From an uncultured Flavobacteriaceae bacterium (GTDB taxonomy: Bacteria; Bacteroidota; Bacteroidia; Flavobacteriales; Flavobacteriaceae), in assembly GCA_947494325.1 (NCBI GenBank), contig CANLUS010000001.1:124001-188000 (forward strand): a DNA stretch of 64,000 nt. The letters are read 5' to 3'. Positions within the stretch are counted from its first letter, which is position 1, and each line of letters opens with the position of its first letter. This document shows positions 44,309-53,595 of the stretch, piece by piece. Both the position numbers and the translations under genes were made by a program. Below the pieces are notes generated by a model. It had not been told where the DNA came from. It saw only the letters and a program-made list of their open reading frames with translations, and searched no databases.

Positions 44309-45498
44309 TTAAATCCGGTTGTCCAGCTCGAAGCCCATGTTGGAAGTTCAGCTTCGTTACCTGCACCTATTGTAGTTCCTATAGTATAAAAAGCGCTATT
44401 TGAACCAGAGTAATTTGTTGCATTAAATCCGACGCCAGGATCAGCGAATTGAATTGAATTAATAATCAAATTACCCATATCAATCTGCGATATCGCTCCA
44501 TCACCTACAACGTTAATTCCTAAATCAATGCCTGAAGTATATATATTTTCGAAGGTAGTCATGGCACCCCCATTCGTATAATGAATCGCACCCTCTGCTA
44601 ACGGACCAATAATGGAAACATTCTTTAAACTCCCTGTAGTTATCGGACTTAAACCTTCATTAACTGGGTTATTTCCTATTTTAATTCCAGCCTTATTTAC
44701 ATCCGAAATGTACCACGAGTCACCTTGACCATTCCAACCATCGGTAATATGAAATCCGTTTCCAACTATGCCAGTAGCTACCATCCATTTTGGGCTTATC
44801 GAGCCACCAATAAATTTAAACCCGTCTCCCAAACAATGTACAGCTTGTACATAATTGCATGTCGTAAAGGCTCCTACTCCATAAAATGAAAAAGCGTTGA
44901 ACTGTTTTGTTTCATCGAACTCAGCACCTGCATATTCAACCCTTAGGTATTTCATCACTCCTGAGGTATCATCGGTTTCTGTGCCTCCATAAAAAATATC
45001 AAGTATTTCTGTTCTATCAACGGTTGAAGTATTTATGGGTGCCTTTCCTGCAAAGATGATCCCTCCCCAATCCCCTGGAGTAGGAACATCGGCGTTGGAA
45101 GTAAATATAATAGGGTCATCAGGCTGCCCGTTTGCAAAAATTTGCCCACCTTGAGCAAAAGCAATGTAAGCATTTACATCAGGCTGCACTTTGATTACAG
45201 TTCCTGCCGGAATCAACAATTTGGCCCCATCTCGAATTAAAAGTGGCCCAGTCACTAAATACTCTACAGAAGGATCTAACTCTAAGGTAACAACAATTTC
45301 TCCTTCTAATTGGTTTCCTTGAGGACAAACGATCACACACGTCCCACCACAATCAACCCCTTCTTCAGCACCGTTCATAATTCCGTCAAAACACGTGGCA
45401 ATGGGACCTTCTTCTGCTAAATTCTCATCTTCAGTACAAGTAAATATTACACTTATCGCAGCTAAAAACATGATTATTTTTAAAAAAGTATCTTTCAT
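44305..45498 (-). CDS. Parallel beta-helix lipoprotein
   Basis: A 397-residue exported lipoprotein (MKDTFLKIIMFLAAISVIFTC, Cys21). I start at 45498; two ATGs upstream (45501, 45513) are possible. The mature N-terminus carries CFDGIMNGAEEGVDCGGTC, a Cys-rich motif common at the start of flavobacterial surface lipoproteins. The rest is a right-handed beta-helix: LLIPAGTVIKVQP, GQIFANGQPDDPIIFTSN, GDWGGIIFAGKAPIN and further rungs. Such proteins are often mis-annotated as transporters. The function is unknown, presumably surface binding. Confidence 0.8.
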   Translation of the reverse strand: MKDTFLKIIMFLAAISVIFTCTEDENLAEEGPIATCFDGIMNGAEEGVDCGGTCVIVCPQGNQLEGEIVVTLELDPSVEYLVTGPLLIRDGAKLLIPAGTVIKVQPDVNAYIAFAQGGQIFANGQPDDPIIFTSNADVPTPGDWGGIIFAGKAPINTSTVDRTEILDIFYGGTETDDTSGVMKYLRVEYAGAEFDETKQFNAFSFYGVGAFTTCNYVQAVHCLGDGFKFIGGSISPKWMVATGIVGNGFHITDGWNGQGDSWYISDVNKAGIKIGNNPVNEGLSPITTGSLKNVSIIGPLAEGAIHYTNGGAMTTFENIYTSGIDLGINVVGDGAISQIDMGNLIINSIQFADPGVGFNATNYSGSNSAFYTIGTTIGAGNEAELPTWASSWTTGFN

Positions 45499-45600
45499 CA
45501 TACTGATGACCAATTTACCTTAAAAATATGAAAACAAATGCGAATGCACTTAATGAAATTTATAAATTTTTGAAGTATTAGTTAGAATTTAAAAAAGAAA

Positions 45601-45631
45601 AAAGGCTTTGGTAACCACTCCAAAGCCTTTA
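45601..45631 (-). terminator. Terminator 5' of the beta-helix gene
   Basis: Perfect 11-bp stem AAAGGCTTTGG/CCAAAGCCTTT around TAACCACT, with an A-rich left flank (T tract on the minus strand). It should end the transcript from the M14 gene or from the small frame at 45649-45738. Confidence 0.85.
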
Positions 45632-45648
45632 TATTTATCATGAAAATC

Positions 45649-45738
45649 TTAGTATGTTTTCTTAGCAATTTTCCCATTTCTGCGAAAATTAATGTCAGTG
45701 TTTCTTTTTAGAGGCTTAACGCTTATTGTATGTTTCAC
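45649..45738 (-). CDS. Possible 29-aa basic peptide
   Basis: A GTG-initiated frame of 29 codons, VKHTISVKPLKRNTDINFRR and then NGKIAKKTY, lies between the M14 gene and the terminator at 45601-45631. An in-frame stop sits one codon before the GTG. The composition is strongly basic. It might be a real small protein with its own terminator, or an untranslated small RNA or 3' leader. I do not recognise it. Confidence 0.3.
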   Translation of the reverse strand: MKHTISVKPLKRNTDINFRRNGKIAKKTY

Positions 45739-45816
45739 TTACACTAATAAAACAACCATATGTTTAAAATTCCTACCCTCCTACTTAAAAAACTTTAATT
45801 TAAGTTCAAAACAGAT

Positions 45817-48375
45817 TTAATTTCCTCTCGGAACACTAATTTGCGATCCGAAAAAGAGCGCATTAAAAAATAGTTTATTCGTCCCAAACCAAGAGCCTCT
45901 AAAGTTAGGGTTGTCCGCAAAAAGTATCACACGACCTCTACCAATAGGACTCACCACTAAGGAGGCCGATTTCTTCAAATAGGTATTCAAATTTTTTGGA
46001 CTTATAAATCCGTCGATATGCGGATCGCTGGTATATCTTGCAACTGTCGCATATGGATTCTTACTCGGTGCTAACCATACGTTGCTATTTCTATACACAG
46101 GTAGTTTTTTTCTATGATATCCAAAACCTAATGGGTTTGTGATATCTAAAGCCACTTCAAAAATAGCACCTCCAACGCGTTCTCTTCCTATATGTTCACT
46201 AGCATCTCCATACGGGAGTCTTTTCACCTGCTTCGAAGAATCCTTTGGTTTCTTAATCAATTTTTCTTTGACAATTTTTTTATTCACCGCCCAGGCAGTT
46301 GCCTGTCTTGTGGTAATAAGTGTATTACCTAGTGCTACCCAATCTTTTATTTTTTTACGTTGTATACTGTCCAATTCGTTATATCCTCCCGAAACTAAAA
46401 TTAACGTATTATAGCGATTTAAATTGATCCTGTTAAAGATCCGTAAAGGAGCTTTTGTTAACGGCATATTTAATTTAGTATCTAATAAATGCCATACTTC
46501 TCCAGCCTCATAGGAAGAGACACTATTACCAACAAGCATTAAGGGTTTTGGTTTTTGAACGGTTCTAAAATTTCGACTTCCTAAATCAATTCCTTGTTCA
46601 CTAAAACCGGTAGCAACGTCATAAATACTCACTTGATGTTTATTAGAAACGGTTACCATTAATTTAAATAAGGCTTCAGCATTCATTCGCTGTGTTTGAA
46701 CTGGAACTAACAAGGTTCCGCGACCAAATTGATGCCCGGCAAGAGCAAAGGGTTTCATACTTGATTTTAATCGTACTCCTTTTTGCTGTAAGTGATATAA
46801 CAGCGCTGGAGCATTGTAATCATCCCAAGGAATTAAATAAGCATATTTAGATTTTTCCACCTTATTTAGTTTCACAAAATCTTTCGTATCCACAACTCGA
46901 GTTCCTCTTTTTACTGTCTTATTGACTTTCCGATAGGGCATATCATAAAAGTTCGCTACCGACCAAGCAGAAGCATCATAATATACACTATCTCTATATT
47001 GGCTATAGGTCTCGAACATCGTTTGCACCATGCGATACTGCTTTTGTTTGGTAGGCACTACAAACGCTTTTCCTTTTTTGAATGCCATTCCTTTTAAACG
47101 CACAGAAGCATCTAAATTATAGACTTCAATTTGATGACGCAATAAGAAATCAACAAACCGCTTCATTCTATTTTGATCATACTCATCGCCAAACACATAT
47201 CCTTTTATGGGGCTTTTATCAGCCTTCGCTAATGCGGAAGTGAAAAACCGTCGTTCATATTCATGCAAATAGTTTTTATTCGCCACCGCTGCTTTTATCG
47301 TAGCAAAACTAGAGACATATTGGTTTCTAATTGTAAACTTAAAAGATATGTTTTTTCCTGTTTCGGTTTCTTGTAAATGACCGCGAGAACTTGCCTGTTC
47401 GAATAATAAAGCCAAGGCTCCTTGTAGATCAGGATAAGAAGAACCATAGCCAGGATAGGTACCGTCGAAAGCTTCTTTCGTAAAATATAACGATCCAATA
47501 GCATTGAGATCTTTGGTAAACTGTTTTGCAAATAAATCATTGAGCGTTGTATAATTCTCTTTAGGCATAATAGGATCTTTCGAACCAATAGGTTTCATTG
47601 GTTCAAAAAAATAGGTGCTATTGGTTCCCATTTCGTGAAAATCTGTCACTACATTCGGGTACCATTGATGGTACCAGTTTAGTTTTCCTTGACTCTCTGG
47701 ATGTACACCGAGTAACCAATCTCTATTTAAATCAAACCAATAATGATTCGTTCGACCATTTGGATTTGGCTCATTATGTTCGATATCATATCTGTCGGCT
47801 ACCAATGGAGTACCTCTTCGGGTATTTGCCCAGTGTGTATGGCGATCTCGTCCGTCAGGATTAATAGTTGGGTCAATAAAAACAACGGCATTCTCTAAAT
47901 AAGAACTTACTGCATCACTTTTAGAGGCTATAAGGGTATATGCAGTTAACATAGCAGCTTCTGTACTTGACGGTTCATTGCCATGTACATTATATGCCAG
48001 GTTGATGAATACAGGAAGTTTGTTGACATCGGGTAGGGGTTTATCCACATCAACCAATTCGATATGTTGCTTACGTAAATTTTCTAAGTTGTTGATATTG
48101 GAGGTATTCGAAATATTTAAGATCACCAATTCACGTTTCTCGTGCGTTTTTCCATAGACAGTCAATGTTGCCTTATCGGATAATGAGGCTAAGGTTCTAA
48201 AATAGGCAACTACACGATCATGACGTGTATGATAGTCTCCTATTTCATAGCCTAAAAATGTAGCCGGACTCGGAATCTTTTCATCAAAAGGCCCTTGATC
48301 TCCATAAAAATAATTTTGTGACAGCATAGAGAAACTGCCACAAAGGAATAGCAAAAATAGAATACTTCTTTTCAT
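45817..48375 (-). CDS. Secreted M14-family zinc carboxypeptidase-like protein
   Basis: An 852-residue exported protein (MKRSILFLLFLCGSFSMLSQ). Zinc ligands His131 and Glu134 (VHGNEPSSTEA) and His247 (TDFHEMG) fit the M14 HxxE...H pattern; NPDGRDRH (substrate-binding Asn/Arg) and LLFEQASSRG (catalytic Glu) are also intact. Residues about 40-380 form the peptidase; the C-terminal 450 residues contain a GATase-like section (LILVSGGYNELDSIQRKKIK) and an end domain with GRGRVILFADNPNFRG. It probably trims peptides in the periplasm or outside the cell. The gene is monocistronic. Confidence 0.92.
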   Translation of the reverse strand: MKRSILFLLFLCGSFSMLSQNYFYGDQGPFDEKIPSPATFLGYEIGDYHTRHDRVVAYFRTLASLSDKATLTVYGKTHEKRELVILNISNTSNINNLENLRKQHIELVDVDKPLPDVNKLPVFINLAYNVHGNEPSSTEAAMLTAYTLIASKSDAVSSYLENAVVFIDPTINPDGRDRHTHWANTRRGTPLVADRYDIEHNEPNPNGRTNHYWFDLNRDWLLGVHPESQGKLNWYHQWYPNVVTDFHEMGTNSTYFFEPMKPIGSKDPIMPKENYTTLNDLFAKQFTKDLNAIGSLYFTKEAFDGTYPGYGSSYPDLQGALALLFEQASSRGHLQETETGKNISFKFTIRNQYVSSFATIKAAVANKNYLHEYERRFFTSALAKADKSPIKGYVFGDEYDQNRMKRFVDFLLRHQIEVYNLDASVRLKGMAFKKGKAFVVPTKQKQYRMVQTMFETYSQYRDSVYYDASAWSVANFYDMPYRKVNKTVKRGTRVVDTKDFVKLNKVEKSKYAYLIPWDDYNAPALLYHLQQKGVRLKSSMKPFALAGHQFGRGTLLVPVQTQRMNAEALFKLMVTVSNKHQVSIYDVATGFSEQGIDLGSRNFRTVQKPKPLMLVGNSVSSYEAGEVWHLLDTKLNMPLTKAPLRIFNRINLNRYNTLILVSGGYNELDSIQRKKIKDWVALGNTLITTRQATAWAVNKKIVKEKLIKKPKDSSKQVKRLPYGDASEHIGRERVGGAIFEVALDITNPLGFGYHRKKLPVYRNSNVWLAPSKNPYATVARYTSDPHIDGFISPKNLNTYLKKSASLVVSPIGRGRVILFADNPNFRGSWFGTNKLFFNALFFGSQISVPRGN

Positions 48376-48427
48376 TATAATTAGCGTTAGTTGAACTCTA
48401 AAATTACAAAAAAGAATGGTAGGTATA

Positions 48428-48826
48428 CTACGAAATCATCAATTCGGTTCTCATACGATCATGCTTCTGTTTTATTCGGTACATGTACGACAGGTTTATT
48501 TTCGAGATGATGTTTTTTTGAGCTTGAAATAGTCGCATCCGCAGACTTTCGTAATGTGAATGACTTTCCATATGTTCACAAGCCATTGAAAGAGAAATAC
48601 TGTGCATAATCAAGAATAGTAATTCATCTGGATCTTCGGTGCTCTCTCGCGAAATTTGTTGTCCGTTTTCTGAAACTACTAAATGGTATTTCTGATTAGA
48701 AATTTCTACATGAGGCAACCCAGATTCTATTGAGTAACCAAAGGTAGGAATGAGGTCTTGTGGAGCGTGCATAATTTGGGCAAACTCTCTTACTTTGCCT
48801 TCAATTTGGGGTAATGTTAATTTCAT
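48428..48826 (-). CDS. Imm63-like protein
   Basis: A 132-residue cytoplasmic protein. LPHVEISNQKYHLVVSENGQ, then TEDPDELLFLIMHSISLSMA and RMRLFQAQKNIISKI resemble the immunity protein 63 (Imm63) domain, in which YHxVVSERG and the DLDELLYWIF block are the core. The match is from memory of the family and not from a search. No toxin gene lies next to it; it stands between the M14 and S41 protease genes. It may be an orphan immunity protein or a domesticated one. Confidence 0.6.
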   Translation of the reverse strand: MKLTLPQIEGKVREFAQIMHAPQDLIPTFGYSIESGLPHVEISNQKYHLVVSENGQQISRESTEDPDELLFLIMHSISLSMACEHMESHSHYESLRMRLFQAQKNIISKINLSYMYRIKQKHDRMRTELMIS

Positions 48827-48935
48827 ATATTATAAATTAGCGACGTTTATATATCCCCAAGTTAGTCAAAAACTAACCAACTATTCTTGAATAGTTTTTC
48901 AATTTTATTAACAAACTATCCTAAAAAATAAAAAA

Positions 48936-48962
48936 AAGAGTCGAATTTCTCCGACTCTTTAT
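48936..48962 (-). terminator. Terminator of the S41 protease gene
   Basis: AAAGAGTCG/CGACTCTTT stem, followed on the minus strand by a long T run (48925-48937 region), 15 bases after the stop. Confidence 0.85.
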
Positions 48963-48976
48963 CCTTGCTTGACTTC

Positions 48977-50554
48977 TTATTTTTTAATGTCATTTAACAC
49001 CCAATCTAACTCAGGGTCTCTATTGTTAAGCCTGTCATTTTGAGTAGGAATAATTTTGACATCTGGCTGTACCCCATAACCTTCTAGGGATCTTTTATAA
49101 GGCGTTTCTAAGACTAATAAGCCAAAATAAACTTGCACCTTAGAATTTGGTAAAGTTACGGTATTGGTGAATCCTGCTACTGTACTATTGTATGCACCAC
49201 CTGTTTCTTCTCCTACAAGTGTTGCTCTTTTGCTCGCTTGCAAGTTGACAGACAAGACTGAAGATGCACTAAACGAATGCCCGTTGATCAATACATAAAC
49301 TGGACCGCCATATTTGAGTGGTTTTGGCTCCTGCAACTTGGCACTTTTGAATTTGTAGTACTTTTTACCATTCTCTTTACGTACTCTGAACAAATCTCTA
49401 AAAAACAAGATTGGAGTAGCAATTCCTTTGCTTACTGCACCTCCAAAAGAGGTCGATCGTCTTGAACGTAAGGCTTTTAATGTAGGAAAGCGCACATTTG
49501 TCTCTCCGTCTTCAATGAATTTAAAATCTTTATCAGCTAAATAAGAATACAATTCATTTATTTCTTTGAGTCTTCCTCCAGAATTATCACGTAAATCGAT
49601 GACTAAAGCTTTTGACTTGGCCGAGTCTATTTTAGTAAAAACTTCTTTATAAAAGTCTTCATACTCGCCTCTAGTAAAACCTCTAATCTTCATATATGCA
49701 ATACGATTGCTATCAATAAATTTAAAGTTTCGTGTATAATGTTTTTTCGATGCTATATAACCATATTTGGAATTATTTTTGAATTTTAGCTTTCTTTTTT
49801 TCTTAGCTAATTTTCGTTCAGCTTTTGTTAGTTTTTTGGGCGTCTTTTTGACAGTATCTTTCTTTATCTTACCTGCGACCGAATCTTTAGGAATACGTCT
49901 AAACATTTTCTTAAAAACGCTATCATTCTTTTTAAAGGTCATTTGAATACTATCGAAGCGACCGTTGTCATAATAATAATATCTCGACAAGAAAAGGCCT
50001 ACTCTTCTGTTGTAAAAAGTAGTGTTATATCCATCAGAAGAAAATCGTTTCGAATATTTTTTTACTAAATCTGACACCAACTCATCGTTAATTTTTTGTA
50101 CTTGAGCTCCAATAAGGGCACTGTCTTTATCTACCGTACTCTTTACCCAAACCGCATCATCCAGATATTCAAAATTTAAATTATTAAGTTCGAATTTCTT
50201 TTTATTACGCAGTTTTCTCTCCTTCTTATCTAGCTTTCTGATCGGCGCGATGACGCCTGCATGACCTTGACGAACATTCGCCACAGTTTCTGTCATTTTT
50301 TTATAGAAATCATGACTATTCATTGGCTTCGTAATGGTCATTTTTAAACTATCAAACTTCGCATCTAAGGTTTCTTTTGGGGTATATAGATAAAGTCTTG
50401 GATGCAATTTTTGTAATTTCTTATAGGCCACATCAACATCTTCGTGTAGCTCTTGTACAGAGTGTAAAGTGGCAATTTGTTGGTTGTATTTTTGCACACT
50501 TCCGCAAGAGGCGAAAAGCAATACGACGACTAGAGTAATTAATGGTTTTTTCAA
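48977..50554 (-). CDS. S41-family (C-terminal processing) serine protease lipoprotein
   Basis: A protein of 525 residues when started at the TTG at 50554, which gives a normal lipoprotein leader (MKKPLITLVVVLLFASC). Upstream ATGs at 50605 and 50593 are in frame, but they add 13-17 polar residues before the signal sequence. The S41 core has the LVIDLRDNSGGRLKEI strand and the nucleophile region INGHSFSASSVLSV. A lysine/arginine-rich insert near 215-260 (KKTPKKLTKAERKLAKKKRK) is unusual for an exported protein. It should cleave periplasmic or outer-membrane substrates, like tail-specific or tricorn-type proteases. Confidence 0.85.
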   Translation of the reverse strand: MKKPLITLVVVLLFASCGSVQKYNQQIATLHSVQELHEDVDVAYKKLQKLHPRLYLYTPKETLDAKFDSLKMTITKPMNSHDFYKKMTETVANVRQGHAGVIAPIRKLDKKERKLRNKKKFELNNLNFEYLDDAVWVKSTVDKDSALIGAQVQKINDELVSDLVKKYSKRFSSDGYNTTFYNRRVGLFLSRYYYYDNGRFDSIQMTFKKNDSVFKKMFRRIPKDSVAGKIKKDTVKKTPKKLTKAERKLAKKKRKLKFKNNSKYGYIASKKHYTRNFKFIDSNRIAYMKIRGFTRGEYEDFYKEVFTKIDSAKSKALVIDLRDNSGGRLKEINELYSYLADKDFKFIEDGETNVRFPTLKALRSRRSTSFGGAVSKGIATPILFFRDLFRVRKENGKKYYKFKSAKLQEPKPLKYGGPVYVLINGHSFSASSVLSVNLQASKRATLVGEETGGAYNSTVAGFTNTVTLPNSKVQVYFGLLVLETPYKRSLEGYGVQPDVKIIPTQNDRLNNRDPELDWVLNDIKK

Positions 50555-50666
50555 GGGGTTGTTTTTAGAATTCGTAAAGCAAGGTATAATCATTTTTCGT
50601 GCCAATATAACACTTAAATAGAAAATTTAAATGTCTTTTAAATATTGTTTAAAGTTCAAACTTTCC

Positions 50667-51038
50667 TCAATTCCTTCTTCTTATATCGTTCTCTAGTTCA
50701 ATAATTTTAGCTAATGAAGTGTTCACAATTTTGAACAAATCAGTCGATGTTTTGGCGTTTTGGAGATGTAAAAGTAGCGGCATAAAATGTTTATCAGAAT
50801 CAATATACCTTTTCCGTTTTCGAAGTGTAATTAGGGCCTTTTGAATATATAATTTAACTTTAAAAAATTGCCTTTCCGGAGGTGCTTTTGAGGTACTAAT
50901 ATTCTTACCCAGTTCATTTAACATTAATTCGATGAAAAAAGATTCATCGGCTCCATTTCGTTTTCCTTTTTTACAGTTGTAGGCTTTACAAATAAACAAT
51001 TCATAATTTCTTCCTTTGCGATAGTAACTTGTTGACAT
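50667..51038 (-). CDS. Hypothetical protein, tandem paralogue 1
   Basis: A 123-residue basic protein: SYYRKGRNYELFICKAYNCKK, GADESFFIELMLNELGKN, then PPERQFFKVKLYIQKALI and TLRKRKRYIDSDKHFMPLL. No signal peptide or transmembrane segment. About half of its positions match the next gene (51358-51723). I do not recognise the family. Confidence 0.65.
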   Translation of the reverse strand: MSTSYYRKGRNYELFICKAYNCKKGKRNGADESFFIELMLNELGKNISTSKAPPERQFFKVKLYIQKALITLRKRKRYIDSDKHFMPLLLHLQNAKTSTDLFKIVNTSLAKIIELENDIRRRN

Positions 51039-51357
51039 AAATTTCGATTAAGCCAATGCCGTAACTATCTATAAAATAGTGACAATGGAGGAAATATATG
51101 TGCAACTTATGTTTAGATCACCTTGACCAAACAGCAACAGCAATTGGGGTTTATTATTAGATTAACAGAGCATGAATGGAGGAAAAACATGCATAAAATA
51201 GTTATTAGACCCGTCCGTTCTAAATAGTAAATGGCCGTTACGTGGAGGTCTTTAACAAACATATGAAGGTTATTTCAAGAAGTCAATGAGGGTTTTCCCC
51301 CTTTTTTTTGAGGAAAAACCCTCTTACATAATTTCATATTTTTTCGTAATAAATTCT
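51039..51357. other. Spacer between the two paralogues
   Basis: A 319-base gap. It holds a terminator-like inverted repeat (51288-51323) and, between 51060 and 51280, no open frame that I trust. AGGAGGAAAA-like purine stretches near 51087 and 51178 are not followed by long frames. Confidence 0.45.
51288..51323 (-). terminator. Terminator of paralogue 2
   Basis: GAGGGTTTTCC and GGAAAAACCCTC arms separated by a pyrimidine-rich loop, 35 bases after the stop of the gene at 51358-51723. Confidence 0.65.
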
Positions 51358-51723
51358 TCATCCAGCTGTGCGCAATTCATTTTCAAGTTTAATCATCTTA
51401 GCGATGGAAATATTTACAATAGCTGATAGATCATTCACATTCGTAGCACAATCTAATTTCTGTAACAATGGCATGAAATGATCATTTGAGTTCGTATATT
51501 TTTTTCGTTTGCGTAAGGTGATTAATGCCTTTTGCATATACATCTTTACTTTAAAGAATTGCCGCTCTGGTGGTACGCGATATTTTGTTTTGTTTTTGTG
51601 TATTTCGTTTAGAAATAGTTCCATAAATAGTGATTCATCGGCTCCAAATTTTCTTCCTTTTTCACAATTGTAGACTTTACGAATAAACAATTCATAATTC
51701 CTGCTTTTTCGGTAGTAATTCAT
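51358..51723 (-). CDS. Hypothetical protein, tandem paralogue 2
   Basis: A 121-residue basic protein: MNYYRKSRNYELFIRKVYNC, GADESLFMELFLNEIHKNK, PPERQFFKVKMYMQKALITL and HFMPLLQKLDCATNV. It aligns end to end with the gene at 50667-51038. The most conserved blocks are YRK.RNYELFI and PPERQFFKVK.Y.QKALITLRKRK.Y. The function is unknown; it adjoins the secretion cluster but is separated by 247 bases. Confidence 0.65.
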   Translation of the reverse strand: MNYYRKSRNYELFIRKVYNCEKGRKFGADESLFMELFLNEIHKNKTKYRVPPERQFFKVKMYMQKALITLRKRKKYTNSNDHFMPLLQKLDCATNVNDLSAIVNISIAKMIKLENELRTAG

Positions 51724-51906
51724 TAATTATTATGTCTTTGATTAAGTAATATTCGAGCAAACTAAGCTTCCTTAGTGCCCAAACCTGTCAGTCAAAAACA
51801 TGTTCAACAATGCAATATTTGTTACCCCCGATCAATCATAAAGTATCCTTATTCAGATTGAAGATTTAAATTTTAAAATTGCAAAATGATATATAGATCT
51901 TACACA

Positions 51907-51937
51907 ATAGAGTTTCTCCATTTTTAAGGAGAATTCT
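51907..51937. terminator. Inverted repeat after the gspF arm
   Basis: AATAGAGTTTCTCC and GGAGAATTCTATT form a bulged stem around ATTTTTAA. It follows the gspF stop on the minus strand by about 34 bases, but the minus-strand flank is not T-rich, so this is a weak terminator call. Confidence 0.4.
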
Positions 51938-51970
51938 ATTTTACGATTCGTTTATTTAAAAGGGAATTGA

Positions 51971-53101
51971 TTAGCCTAAAACCGAGCTCAACGTAAACAT
52001 TGGCAAATACATGGCAATTAATATTACGGCCACTAGAGCTCCTAAGAAAATAATGATTAAAGGTTCTAAAACTGTACTTAACATCTTTGATTTATATTGA
52101 ATCTCCTCATTATACTGTACAGTGAGTCTCTCAAAAATGAATTCATTTTGATTTGTTTCTTCGGCAACTTTCAACAAAGAAATCATTTTAGCATCAAAAA
52201 TCTTATGCTCCTTTAAACTTTCACTTAAATTTGATCCTGAAAGTATTTTAGACTCTGCTGTTTTCAGCGCTTGCTGCAAAGGATAAAAATCGATCATTTT
52301 TTTTGTAAGTTGAATACTATTTAAGACAGGTACTTTGGCCGTTGTGAGTAATGCTACCGCCTGTGTAAACTGCCCGATATACATTTTACGCAGCAGTTCA
52401 CCCACAAAAGGAATTTTCAATAAAAACTTCGCATTTATCTTCTTATACCATATTTTTTTTGCCACTATTTTGCGCGCTATTAGAAGGAATAAAAATAATA
52501 GTATACAAATCCAAAAGTAATTTTGAAATGCTACAGATGTTTTAATAATGACCTTCGTAAGCCAAGGGAGGTCAACCTGGTTTTGTTTAAAAATATCTTC
52601 AAACATTGGCACCACATATTTCAGCATAAATAACACGGCCAATACAGCGGTAATCAACACAACAATAGGGTACGACAATGCGTTTAAAACAGTTCGTCTT
52701 TGCTCGTTTCGTCTCTTAAAAAATAGGCCTAATTCTTTTGTTACTTTTTTAAGTGTGCCTGTTTCTTCGCCAATTTTTATAGAATAATATTCGTACTCAG
52801 AAAAGTCCTTAACACTTTTAATGCTTTCAGAAAAACTACTTCCATGTACAATGGTTGTTACAATATGCTCAAGCAAGGCCTTATCTTTTTGTTTTTTCTG
52901 CTCATTGGCAATCAAAACCAACGTGTCTTTCAAACTAATACCTGCATTTAGCAACACGCTAATTTCGGTATAAAAAGCTTCTTTCTTTTTATTCGAAAAT
53001 GAATTCCCAAACAACGAGATTTCAGTTTTTAGCATAGCGTCCAAGTCAAAATTCGATTTTGATTTTTGTCCCGATTTGATATTTTCTAATTTGAACGCCA
53101 T
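51971..53101 (-). CDS. gspF: Type II secretion/type IV pilus inner-membrane platform protein GspF/PilC
   Basis: A 376-residue polytopic platform protein. KEAFYTEISVLLNAGISLKDTLVLIANE and FSEYEYYSIKIGEETGTLKKVTKELGLFF form the first GspF domain, with KIGEETG as its signature. Helices near 138-160 and 193-213 follow, then the second domain (FTQAVALLTTAKVPVLNSIQ, MISLLKVAEETNQNEFI) and a last helix near 347-368 (LIIIFLGALVAVILIAMYLP). GspF docks the ATPase to the pseudopilus base. It is last in the minus arm of the secretion cluster and overlaps the GspJ-like gene by one base. Confidence 0.93.
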   Translation of the reverse strand: MAFKLENIKSGQKSKSNFDLDAMLKTEISLFGNSFSNKKKEAFYTEISVLLNAGISLKDTLVLIANEQKKQKDKALLEHIVTTIVHGSSFSESIKSVKDFSEYEYYSIKIGEETGTLKKVTKELGLFFKRRNEQRRTVLNALSYPIVVLITAVLAVLFMLKYVVPMFEDIFKQNQVDLPWLTKVIIKTSVAFQNYFWICILLFLFLLIARKIVAKKIWYKKINAKFLLKIPFVGELLRKMYIGQFTQAVALLTTAKVPVLNSIQLTKKMIDFYPLQQALKTAESKILSGSNLSESLKEHKIFDAKMISLLKVAEETNQNEFIFERLTVQYNEEIQYKSKMLSTVLEPLIIIFLGALVAVILIAMYLPMFTLSSVLG

Positions 53102-53595
53102 TATTCTTTTCTTTTTGAGCTAGATCCCATATCATTCATATAAAATGCAGCATCCTTCGTTTTATAAATAAATATTTTTTGGGCTGATAACGTTTTCGAT
53201 AATTGTAATGATAACGCATCAATAGCACCATGAACCGTTAAATTCCCATCTAGGTAACTTAGCATAGTAAAAATAGGAACCTCTAAGGTGTCATTATTTC
53301 TTATCACATAGCTTTCAGAGAATTTATATGTCACCGTATCTTTTTCTGACACGCCTTGCAATTGGTGTTTTCTTGCATTCATGAATAACTCATGGGTATT
53401 GAAATCGCGCTGCAGTGCCTTTTCCAACAATCTCACTTCAGTCTGACCGTTCGTATTGCTATGCATCATTCCTAATTGCTTATTTATTAAGTTTAAAATC
53501 AACATAGCTAATCCTATAACCAGCGTAGACACAACGAGCGTAACCAATAGCTCACTAATCGTAAATGCCTTTATTTTTTTATTCAATATGGTCAT
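53101..53595 (-). CDS. Minor pseudopilin, GspJ-like
   Basis: A 164-residue protein with a type III (prepilin) signal. The predicted cut is KIKA|FTISE (Ala10/Phe11, Glu15 at +5), followed by a hydrophobic helix (LLVTLVVSTLVIGLAMLILN). Length and the ETxLx-type stem fit minor pseudopilins; the position before gspF in a J-I-K set suggests J. The -1 residue is Ala, not Gly. The C-terminal domain is beta-rich with no recognised motif. It overlaps the upstream I-like gene by 17 bases. Confidence 0.75.
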   Translation of the reverse strand: MTILNKKIKAFTISELLVTLVVSTLVIGLAMLILNLINKQLGMMHSNTNGQTEVRLLEKALQRDFNTHELFMNARKHQLQGVSEKDTVTYKFSESYVIRNNDTLEVPIFTMLSYLDGNLTVHGAIDALSLQLSKTLSAQKIFIYKTKDAAFYMNDMGSSSKRKE

